From assembly GCA_036346355.1 (NCBI GenBank), contig CM070572.1, positions 36,493,944 through 36,557,943 of the forward strand: a DNA stretch of 64,000 nucleotides. Direction: 5' to 3'. How positions within the stretch are numbered: the first letter of the stretch is position 1; every line of letters starts with the position of its first letter. Positions 34,455 through 45,815 of this stretch are shown piece by piece. The notes beneath the pieces were generated by a model. The model saw only the letters and a list, made by a program, of their open reading frames with translations. It searched no databases and had not been told where the DNA came from. The stretch is from Rhipidocladum racemiflorum. Taxonomy: Eukaryota; Streptophyta; Magnoliopsida; Poales; Poaceae. A program made the position numbers and the translations under genes.

Positions 34455-37400
34455 TGTAACACCCCAAAATTTTGCTTTTCTTAAATTCATGTGTGATTTG
34501 GCACTTTGAGGAATTTTTGGAATTTTCTGGGATTTATTTGGATTTATTTGAATTTATTCCATTTTGAAATAATTAAAGAATTAAACTTTGCAAATAAAAA
34601 TTTATTGGAAATATTTTATTTGAGTCCCAAATGCCCTAAAATATTTTCCAGAATTTTTCTGAGTATTTTACTATTTTTCTTGAATTAAATGAATTACTGG
34701 AAATTATTTTAATTATTAAATCGCTGGAAAAATGCGATCGGGTTTTACTGTTCATCCGACCGAGCCGCACCCGAGTCAGACTCGAGTCCGACCGAGCCAA
34801 AGTCGGTCGAACCCAACCCTAACCCAAGTTGATCCCGACCGTTGGATCGAGATCCAACGGTCCGGATTGGATCGCATCGGTTCGAGCCGAGATCGGGCCG
34901 GATCCTGTTTCGACCGTGCGATCGTGGCCGTTGATTGCGCCACGTGGACGGTCGACCGTCATCGTCCCCGCCGGATCCGAGCCGGACTCCGCCGCCGCGC
35001 CCGCCGCCGTGTGGGTCTAGGTTTCCGTTTTCCGCACGGACGCCGAGGGTATTTAATGCCCGTTGCACCTCGAGGACCGCCTTGACCCGCTGCAGCCATC
35101 GCCTAGCTCACGAGCCCCGGCCGTAGGTTCGCCGGAATCGCTCGCCGAAGTTTGAGGAAGCCGCCGCGTTCTAGCCGTTTCGCCGACGCCGCGTCCTCCG
35201 CCGTCAAGACCGGATCCGAACCCGGCCAGCGCACCAGTAGGGACAACTCACCTCGCCGGAGCGCGCCCGAAACGCCGAGGCCGTGGTCATCGTCTTCATC
35301 CCCGGCCAAGCTAGCGCCGTCGCGTGCCATCGCCGTCATCGAGCTCGGACAGCCGTCCGATCAGGATCGCACGGTCGCGGTAAGTCCACATTCTCCCTCA
35401 GACCCTAGAACCCAGATCAGATCTGGACCGTTGGATCAAGATCCAACGGCCCACGATCACCACGTGCCGTAGCAGTATTTACGTAGGGTTAGATCTGGAC
35501 CGTCCGATCTAGATCGAACGGCCCACGATCACCGTGTAGTTTTCAACGTGTTAACCCTGGATCTAATCGCGGCCGTTGATTTTCAAATCAATGGACACGA
35601 TCGTGCCACGCGGTCCGGAGCCGAAGCCGCGCCGCTTCACGCCGTGTATGGAGTCAGCGACACGCCGGGCTCAGCGTGTCGGCCGCTTAGCCGCAACCGC
35701 ACTGCGTGACGCCGCCACGGCCCACCGCTGCCGGCAACCTCGGCCATGCGGTGGCGTCACCCATGGCGTCACCGGTGGAGTCCCACTGTCGACCGTGGTC
35801 GAGCCCCGGCGACGTCGACAATGACGTCACCGAGGACCGCTGTCGATGACACGCGTGGAAGCCGTGGACCGAGTCCACGGTGGACCAAGCCAAACCATGG
35901 ACCACGTCCATGGACCGGCTGACGTCAGCCAGCCAATCAGAAACCGACGCGTGTCACTGCTGACGCAATAATTAATTTCCGAAAAAGAAAATGATTTATT
36001 AATTCGAAATAATGATTTCAGATTTTGTTTCAAACTTCAAACGCTTATAACTTTTGCGTTTCAACTCCGATTTGAGTGATTCAAATTTCTAAATTTGTAT
36101 AAAATTGAGATCTACCTAATTATGAATTTTATTTAATTTTTGGACTAAAGTTTTCCTCTGTAATATTATTTAATTGATTATTTAAACTTTAAAATGCTAT
36201 AACTTTTGCATTTTAACTCCGAATTTGACGATTCCAGTTCCTAAAAATTCATAAAATTATGTTCTCTCTGTTTATGGATCTTATTTGGAGTTTTTGGGAT
36301 GCTTTTGCCTATTGTTTATTTGTGTATTGCTATTTGCACGTATTACGAGTAGACGTTGAAGTGCCGGAAGGATTCGAAGGAGAAGTATTGACTCAGGATC
36401 CAACTCAAGACCAGGAACAAGTACTTTTTGAAGGCAAGTTATGCTTTGACCATATTGATCCCATTTTGAAATCTATTTTGGTTCAAATTATTGCATGCTA
36501 GTTCAATTAGAAAATACTTTATTTAAATATGGGGATTAGATAAATGCCTAATTGCTGTATGACACCTTGATTACTTAAATATGTGCCATGACCCCTTGTC
36601 ACCCTAGTTGTGGATTATTAGTTGGACATTAATAAATTGCCAACATGGGATTTTAGATCGTTGTAGTATATGGCTTAGACCTGCTACGTACTCATGACAT
36701 GATTTTGGATAATCAAATGTTAATATTGACTTAATGATATATTGAACCTGTTTTGGGAAGGTATCATGTGATGTTGATGGCACGTGGTGCTTGGTAACCA
36801 ACTGGGGTTTGATAAATAGTTTTCGACCGGGGCATGTGGCAAGAATGATCAGGTGGGCCAGTTGTGGCATTGGGAATGATGTTTTGGTTCTTCGGGTAGT
36901 CTTGCCCTGGTCACCCTAAGGACTTCACCTTGCAAGCCTTTGAACTGAGTCAAACTTGCAACCACATGTCTGTAATGGGACGGACCTAGTTGATTAAGTT
37001 GCTAATAACGTACCTGTGGGACCTCAGGGTGTCAACTACACCCTTTGTGTAAGTTGTACGGGGGAGCGTCTGGCTGCGGCCAGGTACCCATCTAACGGTT
37101 GATTGGCCTAAACTTCGCCTTCGCTAAGGGAAGGGTTAGTGTGCAATAACCGGGGAGGACCACTTGTATTGTTAGAAGTTTTCGAAAGACTTTGTTACGG
37201 GAACTCGCCTTTGTGGTGTTTGACTGTATCTTGTGGGTAAAGTGCATAACCTCTGCAGAGTGTATAATCTATTCGAATAGCTGTGTCCGCGGTATTGGAC
37301 ATCGCTCGGGAATTACAGTCAAGGGTTAGACTTTCTCAAAAATAACTTGGACTTGAGAGGTTGGGTTTGGATTAATAATGATGTTGATAGAAATGTGGTT

Positions 37401-37965
37401 TAGGATGGGGAAGATGTTTACTAAACTCCTTGAAAAGTTATTTGTGCTTTATTTGTTACTACTGCTTTCGAATCTACTTATGATACTTGTTAAATGCTCT
37501 TGCTGCAAATATACCTTGAGTCACTCCTTTGTATTAAGCCATGCATGTAGTATATTAGCTGCATTCTGTGCATGACTTGCTGAGTACCAAGTACTCACCC
37601 TTGCCACAATACAACACCAGTTGAAGAGGAGACTACACCAGTTTTGGAGGAGGAGCTCCAAGAGGAACCGTCTACTTAGGGAGCGATCCCAGTCAGTTGC
37701 CTGTGGTATACTGGATGGCGCCACGAAGTTAACTTATTTTCCGCTGCTATTATTTCTCTCTTATTAAGTTTCGCCCTGCGAGGCGTATATTTGTAACTTG
37801 ACCATAAGGTCGAGTAACCAGTTTGACTATTTAATTAAAGTACCTTATTAGTATCGAGTGGTATGATTGTGATAATTACCAATGTTAAGACTGTGTGCAC
37901 TAGCGCGTTCCTGGACTAGTGCTGAATACACAGAGGGTCCGGATTTGCAAATTCGGGTCCCGACA
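34455..37965. mobile_element. solo LTR, long gypsy type
   Basis: Perfect TSD TCTAT at 34450-34454 and 37966-37970. Starts TGTAACACCCC and ends GGGTCCCGACA, the same family type as 6686-9584, with shared CCTCTGCAGAGTGT, GTACTCACCCTTGCC and GAATACACAGAGG blocks. The GC-rich part (34740-35900) holds several palindromes such as CCGTTGGATC followed by its complement. No coding domains remain; long frames in the GC-rich part are compositional. Confidence 0.9.
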
Positions 37966-38036
37966 TCTATATAAATCATAGAATAAAGAGACAAGGACAC
38001 AAGGGACTCACTGAATCAAATAGAGCACGGGCTCGA

Positions 38037-38186
38037 GAGGAGGAGGAGGTCGTCGAGGGGGAGGACTCCGGCTTGGAGGAGGTCGCCGAGGAGGAGGTCA
38101 CCGAGGAGGAGGTAAGTGGGGAAGAGGTAGCCAAGGAGGAAGTTGCCGGGGAGGAGTTCGTCCAGGAGGAGGATGCCGGGGGCTAG
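38037..38186 (+). other. acidic ~15-bp coding-like repeat
   Basis: An open stretch encoding repeats of EEV/EEEV (for example EEVAEEEVTEEEVSGEEVA), ending in a stop at 38184-38186. The unit is roughly GTCGCCGAGGAGGAG. No start codon or partner exon could be assigned. It may be a fragment of an acidic protein gene or a purine-rich repeat. Confidence 0.4.
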
Positions 38187-38214
38187 GGTTTGGGGAAGTC
38201 GAAACGCACTGTGA

Positions 38215-38560
38215 GCATAAGGTCTACACGACGAACCTTTATTAGTATGTTTATATTGGTCTTAGTTCATATCACAGATGGTTCATAGTTAGAACCATCT
38301 GTGATGGGTAGATATCACAGATGTTTTAGTTTAAAACCTTCTATGATAGCTATAGAAACCATCATTGAGACATTGACGATTTTATACTAAAATCATCTCT
38401 GATATTATTGTATATCATTAATGGTTTATAAAAAATACTGTATGTGATGATGTCACTAACAATTTCACTATAAAATCATCAATGATGTTCCTTATCTAAT
38501 ATAAGTTTGTTAGCGACCATACCATACATGGTGTACTTAATTATGTAGCACAAGTTGCCT
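38215..38560. repeat. inverted-repeat-rich stretch, possibly CACTA subterminal
   Basis: A perfect 14-bp stem (ATCACAGATGGTTC) with a 7-base loop lies at 38271-38305, followed by degenerate forms (AAACCATCATTG, AAATCATCTCTGAT). Arrays of such motifs occur near CACTA transposon ends, but no CACTA terminus pair was found. Confidence 0.4.
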
Positions 38561-38757
38561 CCGAAGTTTCCCGTACGATTTCTGAAAAACGGTATACGTA
38601 CATCAATACATGGAACAGCACGCTAGTACGCTACATGCTTCAGTTACGTACTCCTATGAACATACGTAGGCGACTGAGAAGCTCGTGCATGGACAGATCT
38701 GGAAATAGCACTAACAGTAATCACAGGAAGCACGTATGTACTAAATCGTATTGCATA

Positions 38758-39312
38758 CTAGAGGTGGACGTCGTGCCGTGCCGGCCTGGTCCGGACCCAT
38801 CGTGTTTCGGATCGAAAACCGTGCCGTGCCACGACGGCCCATCGTGCCTATCGTGCCGGGCCATGCTGGCCCGACTCGCCTTTGGCGAGCCCAGGCCCGG
38901 CCCATTTGCGCTTCATACCTGCTTCGTGCCATGCCAGCCCAGGTCTAACCCATTTTCACTATTGTGATGAGCAAAAAAATAAAACACATCACTACTACTA
39001 AATTATCTATTTTAATTACATAAGAGACTAATCACATCAACAAAATGTTAAATATAAATGCAATGCTTGAAGATGTCCTGAATCAACAATATCTGCTAAC
39101 TTTTAGGTCTTAATCCGTACCCGTTCGTGCCGTGCCAGCACGGGCCCGGCCCAAACGATCGTGTCGGGTCGTGCCGCCCATCGTGCACGGTTCTCAAGTC
39201 CGGCACAGCTCGTGCTACAGTTGCGTGCCGGCCCGGCAGGGAACCGTGCCGTGCCGGGCTTTGCACCGGGCCATCCCGTCGTGCTTTGGGCCGACCGAAG
39301 TGCCCACCCATA
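38758..39312. mobile_element. hAT-like element with GTGCCGTGCC subterminal arrays
   Basis: Left part starts near TAGAGGTGGACGTCGTGCC and right part ends near GTGCCCACCCATA. Both sides are dense in GTGCCGTGCCGG/CCGGGC motifs around an AT-rich core (38960-39100). TSDs are not clear. Frames across the GC-rich arms are repeat-derived. Confidence 0.5.
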
Positions 39313-39596
39313 CGCACTAAGGCACCTATGCATGTCCTCCCGTGTATATATTGTGAATCACTACCCTGCAATGGACAATAGATCGAGGGGGATTTGATCC
39401 TTAATTTGTTCTTTTTTTATGATGCAGTTAATCATTTGCTCCATGTGTTTTATTGATATATAGTCTTAGGATCCGCATATCAATGAAATATTATGAAAAA
39501 ATAGTTAATAACATATATAAGTAAGAGCAAATCATCAATTATTCCATAGATCGATACACATATATCGTGGAATACTTGAAGGTGGCCGCTGTTAAC

Positions 39597-39598
<2 letters not shown>

Positions 39599-39659
<61 letters not shown>
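39599..39659. repeat. (AT)n microsatellite
   Basis: About 30 AT units directly left of a fold-back MITE. Confidence 0.98.
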
Positions 39660-39660
<1 letters not shown>

Positions 39661-39661
<1 letters not shown>

Positions 39662-40041
39662 TATCTAGTGCAAACCCCCTTTACCTTGAAAACTTCGTGA
39701 AATCCACCTGTAAAAGTTTTGAAAAATTCTCAAAAAATTATCATATGTAGGGGAGATGAGGTTCTACAACCCTGTAAAATTTGAAAACCAAACTCAATTG
39801 CATTTGAAAGATATAAAAAAGACAAATTCAGTATGAATAGTGATTTTTCACTATTTAGCACTATTCATTTTGCAATTTGTCTTTTTCATATCTTTCAAAT
39901 GCAATTGAGTTTGATCTTCAAATTTCTCAGGGTTGTAGAACCTCACCTTCTCTACGTATGGTAATTTTTTGATAATTTGTCAAAACTTTTATACGTGGGT
40001 TTCACGAAGTTTTCACGGTAAGGAGGGTTTTCACTGGATAT
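39661..40041. mobile_element. fold-back MITE
   Basis: The two halves are inverted copies over most of 381 bp: ATATCTAGTGCAAACC on the left, ATATCCAGTGAAAACC inward from the right. They share arms with CTTGAAAACTTCGTGAAA and TTCAAATGCAATTGAGTTT (or complements). Non-coding, inserted in TA-rich DNA. Confidence 0.75.
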
Positions 40042-40079
40042 GTTGCCATATATATATACATATATATGTATACATATAA

Positions 40080-40366
40080 GGGTTATTTGGATATATGCCA
40101 CTGCAGGAACCGGTTATTTGAGATTTGCCACCGTTCCTTTTCTTCTTCGAAATATGCCATTATGAAACCATGCTTATTCGAAATATGCCACCGGTGACGA
40201 CACGTGTGCACTCCGGTCAAACCGAGCGCAGGACTGAGTGTAATGGGACCGTTTTGCCCCTCCGCACCGGGAATCAAATCGGCTGGCTGGGTCGAACCCG
40301 GTTAGTGCCCTCCCCCATTCGACACAGCAAGAACCCTAGATTCTCCACCCACCCGGCGACGAGCCC
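40080..40366. repeat. left TIR of the Mutator-like element
   Basis: Begins GGGTTATTTGGATATATGCC. The core TGCCA recurs at 40096, 40126, 40155 and 40186 within TTATTTGAAATATGCCAC-like units, 29-31 bp apart. It ends 65 bp before the GRF-finger start codon, so it probably contains that gene's promoter. Confidence 0.9.
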
Positions 40367-40431
40367 TAGCCTAGCAATCCAGCGCTGTTCCTGAAAGGTC
40401 TTGGTCGTCGGTGGTCGAAGTAGCTTGCCTC

Positions 40432-40948
40432 ATGGATTCCGCAAGGTCTTGCTCTTCGGGGTCGTACGGGGTTGAGAGGTATGTTCCTGAAAATGCAAAA
40501 TTTGACTGCCCGCGTTGCAAGATTCCAGTGCTTAGGCTAAGGAGCAGGAGTGAAAGAAATCCTGGTAGGTACTTCTTGAAGTGCAAGAACAATTCCCCGG
40601 TTAGTCTTCAACAAGATTGTTTGCTGAGTTGTTGATTTGATTCCCAATGTTTTGATTGTTTTTTGTTGCTATTGAGGATTGCAGAGCAATGATGTGTGCA
40701 ACTTTTTCATGTGGGAGGATGAATCTGTTGCATGTGGCCATGGAATGAGTAGAATGCAAAATCGTGAGCAATGTGGCTCGGTTGAATGTTCTGTGCATTT
40801 GAAGCAACTCTGCGTCGATGTCCGTGCATTGAAGAAGCAAAGTGAAGAATTGCTTGCAGCAGTAAACTGGATGAAGAATGTTGTAGGAATGTGGATTTTT
40901 CTGTCTTGTTTCGTAATGTCAATTGTTGTAGCAGTTTCTTTGAAGTAG
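40432..40948 (+). CDS. GRF-type zinc-finger protein with C-terminal membrane segment
   Basis: Two exons, 40432-40599 and 40685-40948, joined in phase 0 at a GT-AG intron; 143 residues. The finger spans about residues 26-67: CPRC, then GRYFLKC, then VCNFFMWEDE, matching the GRF zinc-finger pattern (C-x2-C...C...C-xFF-W). Residues ~88-115 (LKQLCVDVRALKKQSEELLA) look like a short coiled coil, and the last ~20 (GMWIFLSCFVMSIVVAVSL) a membrane anchor. GRF fingers bind nucleic acid. The reading frame is intact. It starts just inside the TIR and converges on the transposase, the position of mudrB in MuDR, but it is not recognisably related to MURB. A role in transposition is inference; it could also be a captured host gene. 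Confidence 0.8.
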
Positions 40949-41585
40949 GCCTAGTTTGTTGCAAGTTTGTTGTAGGCCTAGTTTGTTGCACTGGATGAAG
41001 AATGTTGTAAGCTTTCAAGTTTGTTGATCTGTAAACTGTAAGCTTCCAAAATGATTACCATCTTCAATGAATTAGCATTTATCTCTTTCCAGGTGTACAT
41101 GTAGTAGTTAGTCAAATTTGATCATGCTCTGTAGAGTATCAAACAAATTCAGAAGGACATTTGATTTCAAGGTTTAAGTACATCAATTTTGTTCCTTGAA
41201 GGAACTACGAGAATGAACATATTGTAGAAGTTAGAACTGCTAGTCAAGCATCTTTCTGTGCCTTTCACTCAGCTGTCTATATGCTGACAATGGAAGCAAG
41301 GTGTGCTATCTATATGCTATCTATCTTCCTGGGAAAAGGAATCATGGTGTAAAGCACTTCGTCTTGCAGCTACTGCTGACAAAGAGAAATTGAATTGGCA
41401 TGCCAAGTTGAGCGAAGAGAAATTTGACAAAGAGAAATTGAATTGACAAAGAGAAAGAAAGATATTTGATAAACAAGTCAAGTAGCAGCTATAATAGGTT
41501 AACAAGAAGACAAGTCCAGTAGTAGCTCATTACATGAAATAGTGAAACACAGTAGCAGCTAATTACATAAAACAGGGAACACACA
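40949..41585. other. spacer between the convergent Mutator genes
   Basis: AT-rich with short direct repeats (GACAAAGAGAAATTGAATTG twice; AGTAGCAGCTAATTACAT variants). It must hold the two transcript ends. No gene is seen. Confidence 0.6.
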
Positions 41586-44463
41586 TTAACATCTCACATT
41601 CTGCCTACTCCATTCTGTCCACTTGTTCTTGACAGGGGTCTTCTTTGGTGACTTGCTTGGTGTTGCTCTTTTGCATGGTGGGCTCCTTGCAGCATCTTCA
41701 GATGCCCTCTGACTTGGTGTGTTGCTTGGTGTGCTCCTTGCAGCATCTTCAGATGCCCTCTGCCTTGATGCATCCTCTGCTTCCTTAGCCTTCTTCTTCT
41801 TAATTGGTGCATGCTTCTTTTTTGTGGGAGCCCTTTTCACGCAAAAACAACCATATGCATGACATGTATAGACAACAAAGACATGCTCTATTGCTTTCAG
41901 GTTGCATTACCTCTTCATGGAGCTTTCAGGTTGTTCAGAAGTGCCATCATCAAACGGGGCTGCCAATTTGCATGTTTTTTGCAGGTGTCCAGTGCCACCA
42001 CACCTTTTGCACTTAACCGTTCTCTTGGTTGGATCCAGGAAACTCCTCAGCCTCTGCTTCCTTGGCCTGCCTGCCACCCTCTTCTGCTTTGGTGGATGCA
42101 CCTTATGCCCAACATCAACTTGCTTCCACTGAGTCATGTCAGTCATGGTGGGGATAATACCTTGATAAGCTTCTTTGAACCTCTCAACTGAGTAGTAGCT
42201 GTCCACATGATCTTCTATGCTTGCTCATGAATGGAACAGATGAATGCCATTGCATGTTTACAAGGCTTCCCCGATATTTGCCATTGCCTACATGTACAGG
42301 ACCTGTCATGTAACTTCACAGAGTGCCTTCTGTCCAACAATTCATTATCAAATGTGACTTCTGCCTCAGTATCATCAGTCCTGGTGATCTTTGGATGAGC
42401 AAGTCCAGCTTGTTTGCTTACCACAAACAGCTCCTTCATGACATTAGGAAGGATCACTCCTTCCATTGACCTGCCAATACTCCTCCTAACGGCAAACTTG
42501 CTCATTATCAGTTCTCTTATTCTATCCACAAGTTCATGAAGGTGCAGGCCCTTGAAGTCCTTTATTTGGTTATTGAAACTCTCAGATATGTTATTTGTGA
42601 GGTAGTCTACTTTGCTAAGCTCTGAGAAACCACATCTATACCACAAACCATGGTGATGTTTCTGCAAATAATCTACAGCATCTGGGCAGTGCTCAAAAAT
42701 TTTGGACATGTGCCACTGAAATCTATAATCTGTGTAGGACCTAGCAGCAGGATATAAGTGATCTGTGTAGACCTTGCCATGGAATTTTTTCATGAAATTA
42801 CTATACAGATGTCTCATACACTCTCTGTGCTCAGCATTAGGGAACACATTTTTTACAGCTGACTCTAGCCCTTTACATGCATCACTAGATATCACTAAAC
42901 CATCAGGACTTCCGACAGCTTTATTCAATCAAGTTCATAAACCATGTCCAGTTGTCCTCAGTTTCAGAATAAAAAACACCATAAGCAACATAAAAAAGCC
43001 AGTTATGACCATCTACAGATGTTGCTGATGCTAGTTGTCCCTTATATGTACCATTTAGGCTAGTAGAATCCACACCAATGTATGGCCTGCAGCCTCTCAA
43101 GAATCCATCTATGCAAGGTTTAAATGCTACAAACATTCTGTGGAAACACATCTTATTGCCATACTTCTTCAGTTCTATTTCTACAATTGATCCTGGACTC
43201 CTATGTTCTAACTCAGCCTTCCAGTTGAAAAGCATTTGAAAGCTATCCTCATATGCACCATGTATTTGTGTAAGTGCTATTTGCATACCTGACCATGTCT
43301 TACCATAGCCCAACTTGATCTTGTAATCATCCTGCAGCTTCCTCTGAGCCTCTCTTGCCCCCTTATTTGGGTTATTTCTCAACCAGTCCCCTAATCTGTC
43401 TGCCACCCAATCTTGTGTAGCCATCTTCCCCTCCTTCATCTTTGTACTAGGGCAAATGTGCTTTGAATTAAGAGTTTTGATCTACAAATACAAGAAAAAC
43501 AGATGTTAGCACATTGCAACACATAAAATACAGACACACACACACACAGGAAGGTGAATTACCATAATGGCACATCCATCCTGCACTTTAGAAGCATGAA
43601 CTCTCCAAGAACAACCCACATGTTTGCATTCACCAATAAACCTACTTTGGTCAGACTTGATTGTATTTATTTCAAAGTCATTCAGGATTGCATAATGCCT
43701 AATAGCCTTTCTGAAAGCAACTATATCAGGAACATAGCCCCTTTGACAATAGTTGGGTTGCTAAGATCATGTGTAACTATCGGCTCTTCAGATCGTTATC
43801 TGCCATCTCTGCTTCAAAGAGCTCGGTTACTAGGTTCACCCATGTAAGAGGGTTCCTCCGCAAGTTGTCAGTGCCTGTAGCATCCCTGTACAAGTCCTCA
43901 TCATCTACACCAACATACTCCTCCGCATTATCAAATGGATCTGGTCCTCCATCATCAAGAACAAAAAAACATATAAAAGTGATTTCCTTCTCAATGTTGT
44001 ACATCTCAATCAAGCTCCTGACATCAGTATCCTCAGTGAATTCAGCATCCTCACCGCACTGCCTGTCAAAGTAGTACAAATGACACATTTCGTTGGGTCC
44101 CCATGTCACATGCCTATGCAAACCCTGCCTCACTGACCGAAAGCTAACATTCTTCTCATCGGTTAACCATGTCAGCTTCCTTGATCTAGTGTACACCTTC
44201 CTACCGCTTTCTTCTATTGTGGAGAAGGCCTCCACCTGAATAACTACCCTAAACTTTTCCACCAAATCATTGCCACCACGGACATCCGAAATCCCGAAAG
44301 AGCTGGAACCCGGAATTTACCAAAAGAGTCAAAACTACATCTAATTTACCAAGCTAAACTACTATCCAAACAATCAAAACTACCATACCAACAATCGCAG
44401 CACTTACTTCTCTGAAGCGCACAGCAGCGCGGCGACCGTACCAGTTTCGACAGCCGCATCCAT
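41586..44463 (-). pseudogene. mudrA-like transposase, four exons, three frame breaks
   Basis: Exons 44463-44408, 44302-43563, 43481-41911 and 41832-41586, all with GT-AG introns, about 870 codons. Order: N-terminal domain; Mutator DNA-binding domain (PTIVKGAMFPDIVAFRKAIR ... CKHVGCSWRV); MULE transposase core with candidate catalytic residues in GVDSTSLNGTYKG, SSDACKGL and NNISESFN; SWIM finger (CTCRQWQISGKPCKHAMAF); zinc knuckle (CKRCGGTGHLQKTC); Lys-rich tail with a repeated SQRASEDAARS unit. This family cuts and pastes element DNA by binding TIRs. The frame changes near 43785, 42920 and 42225, each by a single base in net effect, so this copy looks inactive unless these are assembly errors. 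The start ATG is 53 bp inside the right TIR. Confidence 0.85.
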
Positions 44464-44515
44464 TGCCGCCACGGACACGGACAAGCCAGAGAGCCTTTAG
44501 GCCACCGCCATGGGT

Positions 44516-44802
44516 GGGCTCGTCGCCGGGTGGGTGGAGAATCTAGGGTTCTTGCTGTGTCGAATGGGGGAGGGCACTAACCGGGTTCGACCCAGCCAGC
44601 CGATTTGATTCCCGGTGCGGAGGGGCAAAACGGTCCCATTACACTCAGTCCTGCGCTCGGTTTGACCGGAGTGCACACGTGTCGTCACCGGTGGCATATT
44701 TCGAATAAGCATGGTTTCATAATGGCATATTTCGAAGAAGAAAAGGAACGATGGCAAATCTCAAATAACCGGTTCCTGCAGTGGCATATATCCAAATAAC
44801 CC
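44516..44802. repeat. right TIR of the Mutator-like element
   Basis: Inverted copy of 40080-40366, the same 287-bp length, nearly identical. It lies immediately upstream of the transposase start at 44463 and probably carries its promoter. Confidence 0.95.
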
Positions 44803-44848
44803 TACATATAAATATATATATATATATATTCATATATATATATATATA

Positions 44849-45008
44849 TATGAAAAATGCTTCCATACTACTAGGAGTATGTACTCCCTAATCCTTGTGC
44901 ATTAACCTGTGTTACACAAGTGGAAGCACATTCCATAAATGGAAGTTGTTACTAACCAAGTAGATGTAGAGAGTACATACACCTGGGAGTACAAAATGGA
45001 TTTCATAT
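44849..45008. mobile_element. fold-back MITE (GTACTCCC type)
   Basis: Left end ATGAAAAATGCTTCCATACT and right end, read inward, ATGAAATCCATTTTGTACTC; arms share GAGTATGTACTCCC-like motifs. It resembles the units at 50931-51830. Non-coding. Confidence 0.6.
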
Positions 45009-45009
45009 A

Positions 45010-45271
45010 TCTCTACTATTATAAAGCAGCAGTTGGTGGCAGTGGTGAGTTCTACCCACGTCATTAATTGCCCTGCTTAATTGCCCTACTTAATTGCCCT
45101 GCTTAATTGCCCTACGCAAAAAATGAAGCGTTGCTTTAATTAGCTAGCTTTCGCAAGAAACGAAGCGTTAAAAATAGATGTTTGGTCTTGTGAAATATTT
45201 TTTTTATTTTTTAATCTTTATTTTTCGTTATCAATTTTGTTTTTCGTAGCAACGCACGGGCATGTAACTAG
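45010..45271 (+). mobile_element. short non-autonomous Helitron, copy 3
   Basis: A^TCTCTACTATTATAAAGCAG to GGGCATGTAACTAG^T, 262 bp, with the same internal motifs as copies 1 and 2. It lies between a MITE and a TA tract. Confidence 0.85.
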
Positions 45272-45323
45272 TATATATATATACACATATATATACATAT
45301 ATATATACATACATATATATATA

Positions 45324-45724
45324 GAGGATTGCTAGTGTACTATCGATAGTACAGATCCTCCGTGCTATAGCGTTGTGTTTGCAAAATTCGAAGACGAAGT
45401 TGTTGATCCAAACCGTGCATTATGTTCATCTCATTGAAATTTCACTACCCACCAAATTTTATATTTTTTGAATTTCTTCTCCTATTTATTTTGTATTTTT
45501 CAAAACCAGCTTCATTGGACGCCCCACAACTAATTAGATCGTGGATTTTGAAAAATACAAAATGAATAGGAGAAAAAATTCAAAAAATATAAAATTTGGT
45601 GGGTAGTGAGATTTCAATGAGATGAACATAATGCACGGTTTGGATCAACAACTTCGTCTTCGAATTTTGCAAACACAGCGCTATAGCACGGAAGATATGT
45701 ACTATCGATAGTACACTAGCAATC

Positions 45725-45727
<3 letters not shown>
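45324..45727. mobile_element. fold-back MITE, near-perfect hairpin
   Basis: Ends GAGGATTGCTAGTGTACTAT and its inverted copy; the arms stay paired for about 180 bp each with few mismatches around a short centre (45510-45540). Flanked by TA repeats on both sides, so the TSD cannot be resolved. Confidence 0.85.

Positions 45728-45811
<84 letters not shown>
45728..45811. repeat. (AT)n microsatellite
   Basis: Over 40 AT units directly right of the hairpin MITE. Confidence 0.98.

Positions 45812-45815
<4 letters not shown>

Larger units (their letters stand above)
40080..44802. mobile_element. two-gene Mutator-like element (MuDR-type)
   Basis: 4723-bp element with a perfect 9-bp TSD TACATATAA (40071-40079 and 44803-44811). 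TIRs of 287 bp each (40080-40366 and 44516-44802) are nearly identical, with one clear C/T difference noticed near 40131, which indicates recent transposition. Inside are a mudrA-like transposase on the minus strand and a small GRF-finger gene on the plus strand, convergent, as in maize MuDR. Three frame breaks in the transposase suggest this copy may not be autonomous. Confidence 0.95.

Noticed and set aside
34732..35472. Several 60-117-residue frames in the GC-rich part of the 34455-37965 LTR
   Set aside because: Open on both strands because of GC bias and repeated palindromes; no domain, and they lie wholly inside a solo LTR.
40125..40394. 89-residue frame also found inverted at 44757-44497
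   Set aside because: It is the terminal inverted repeat read as protein, not a duplicated gene.
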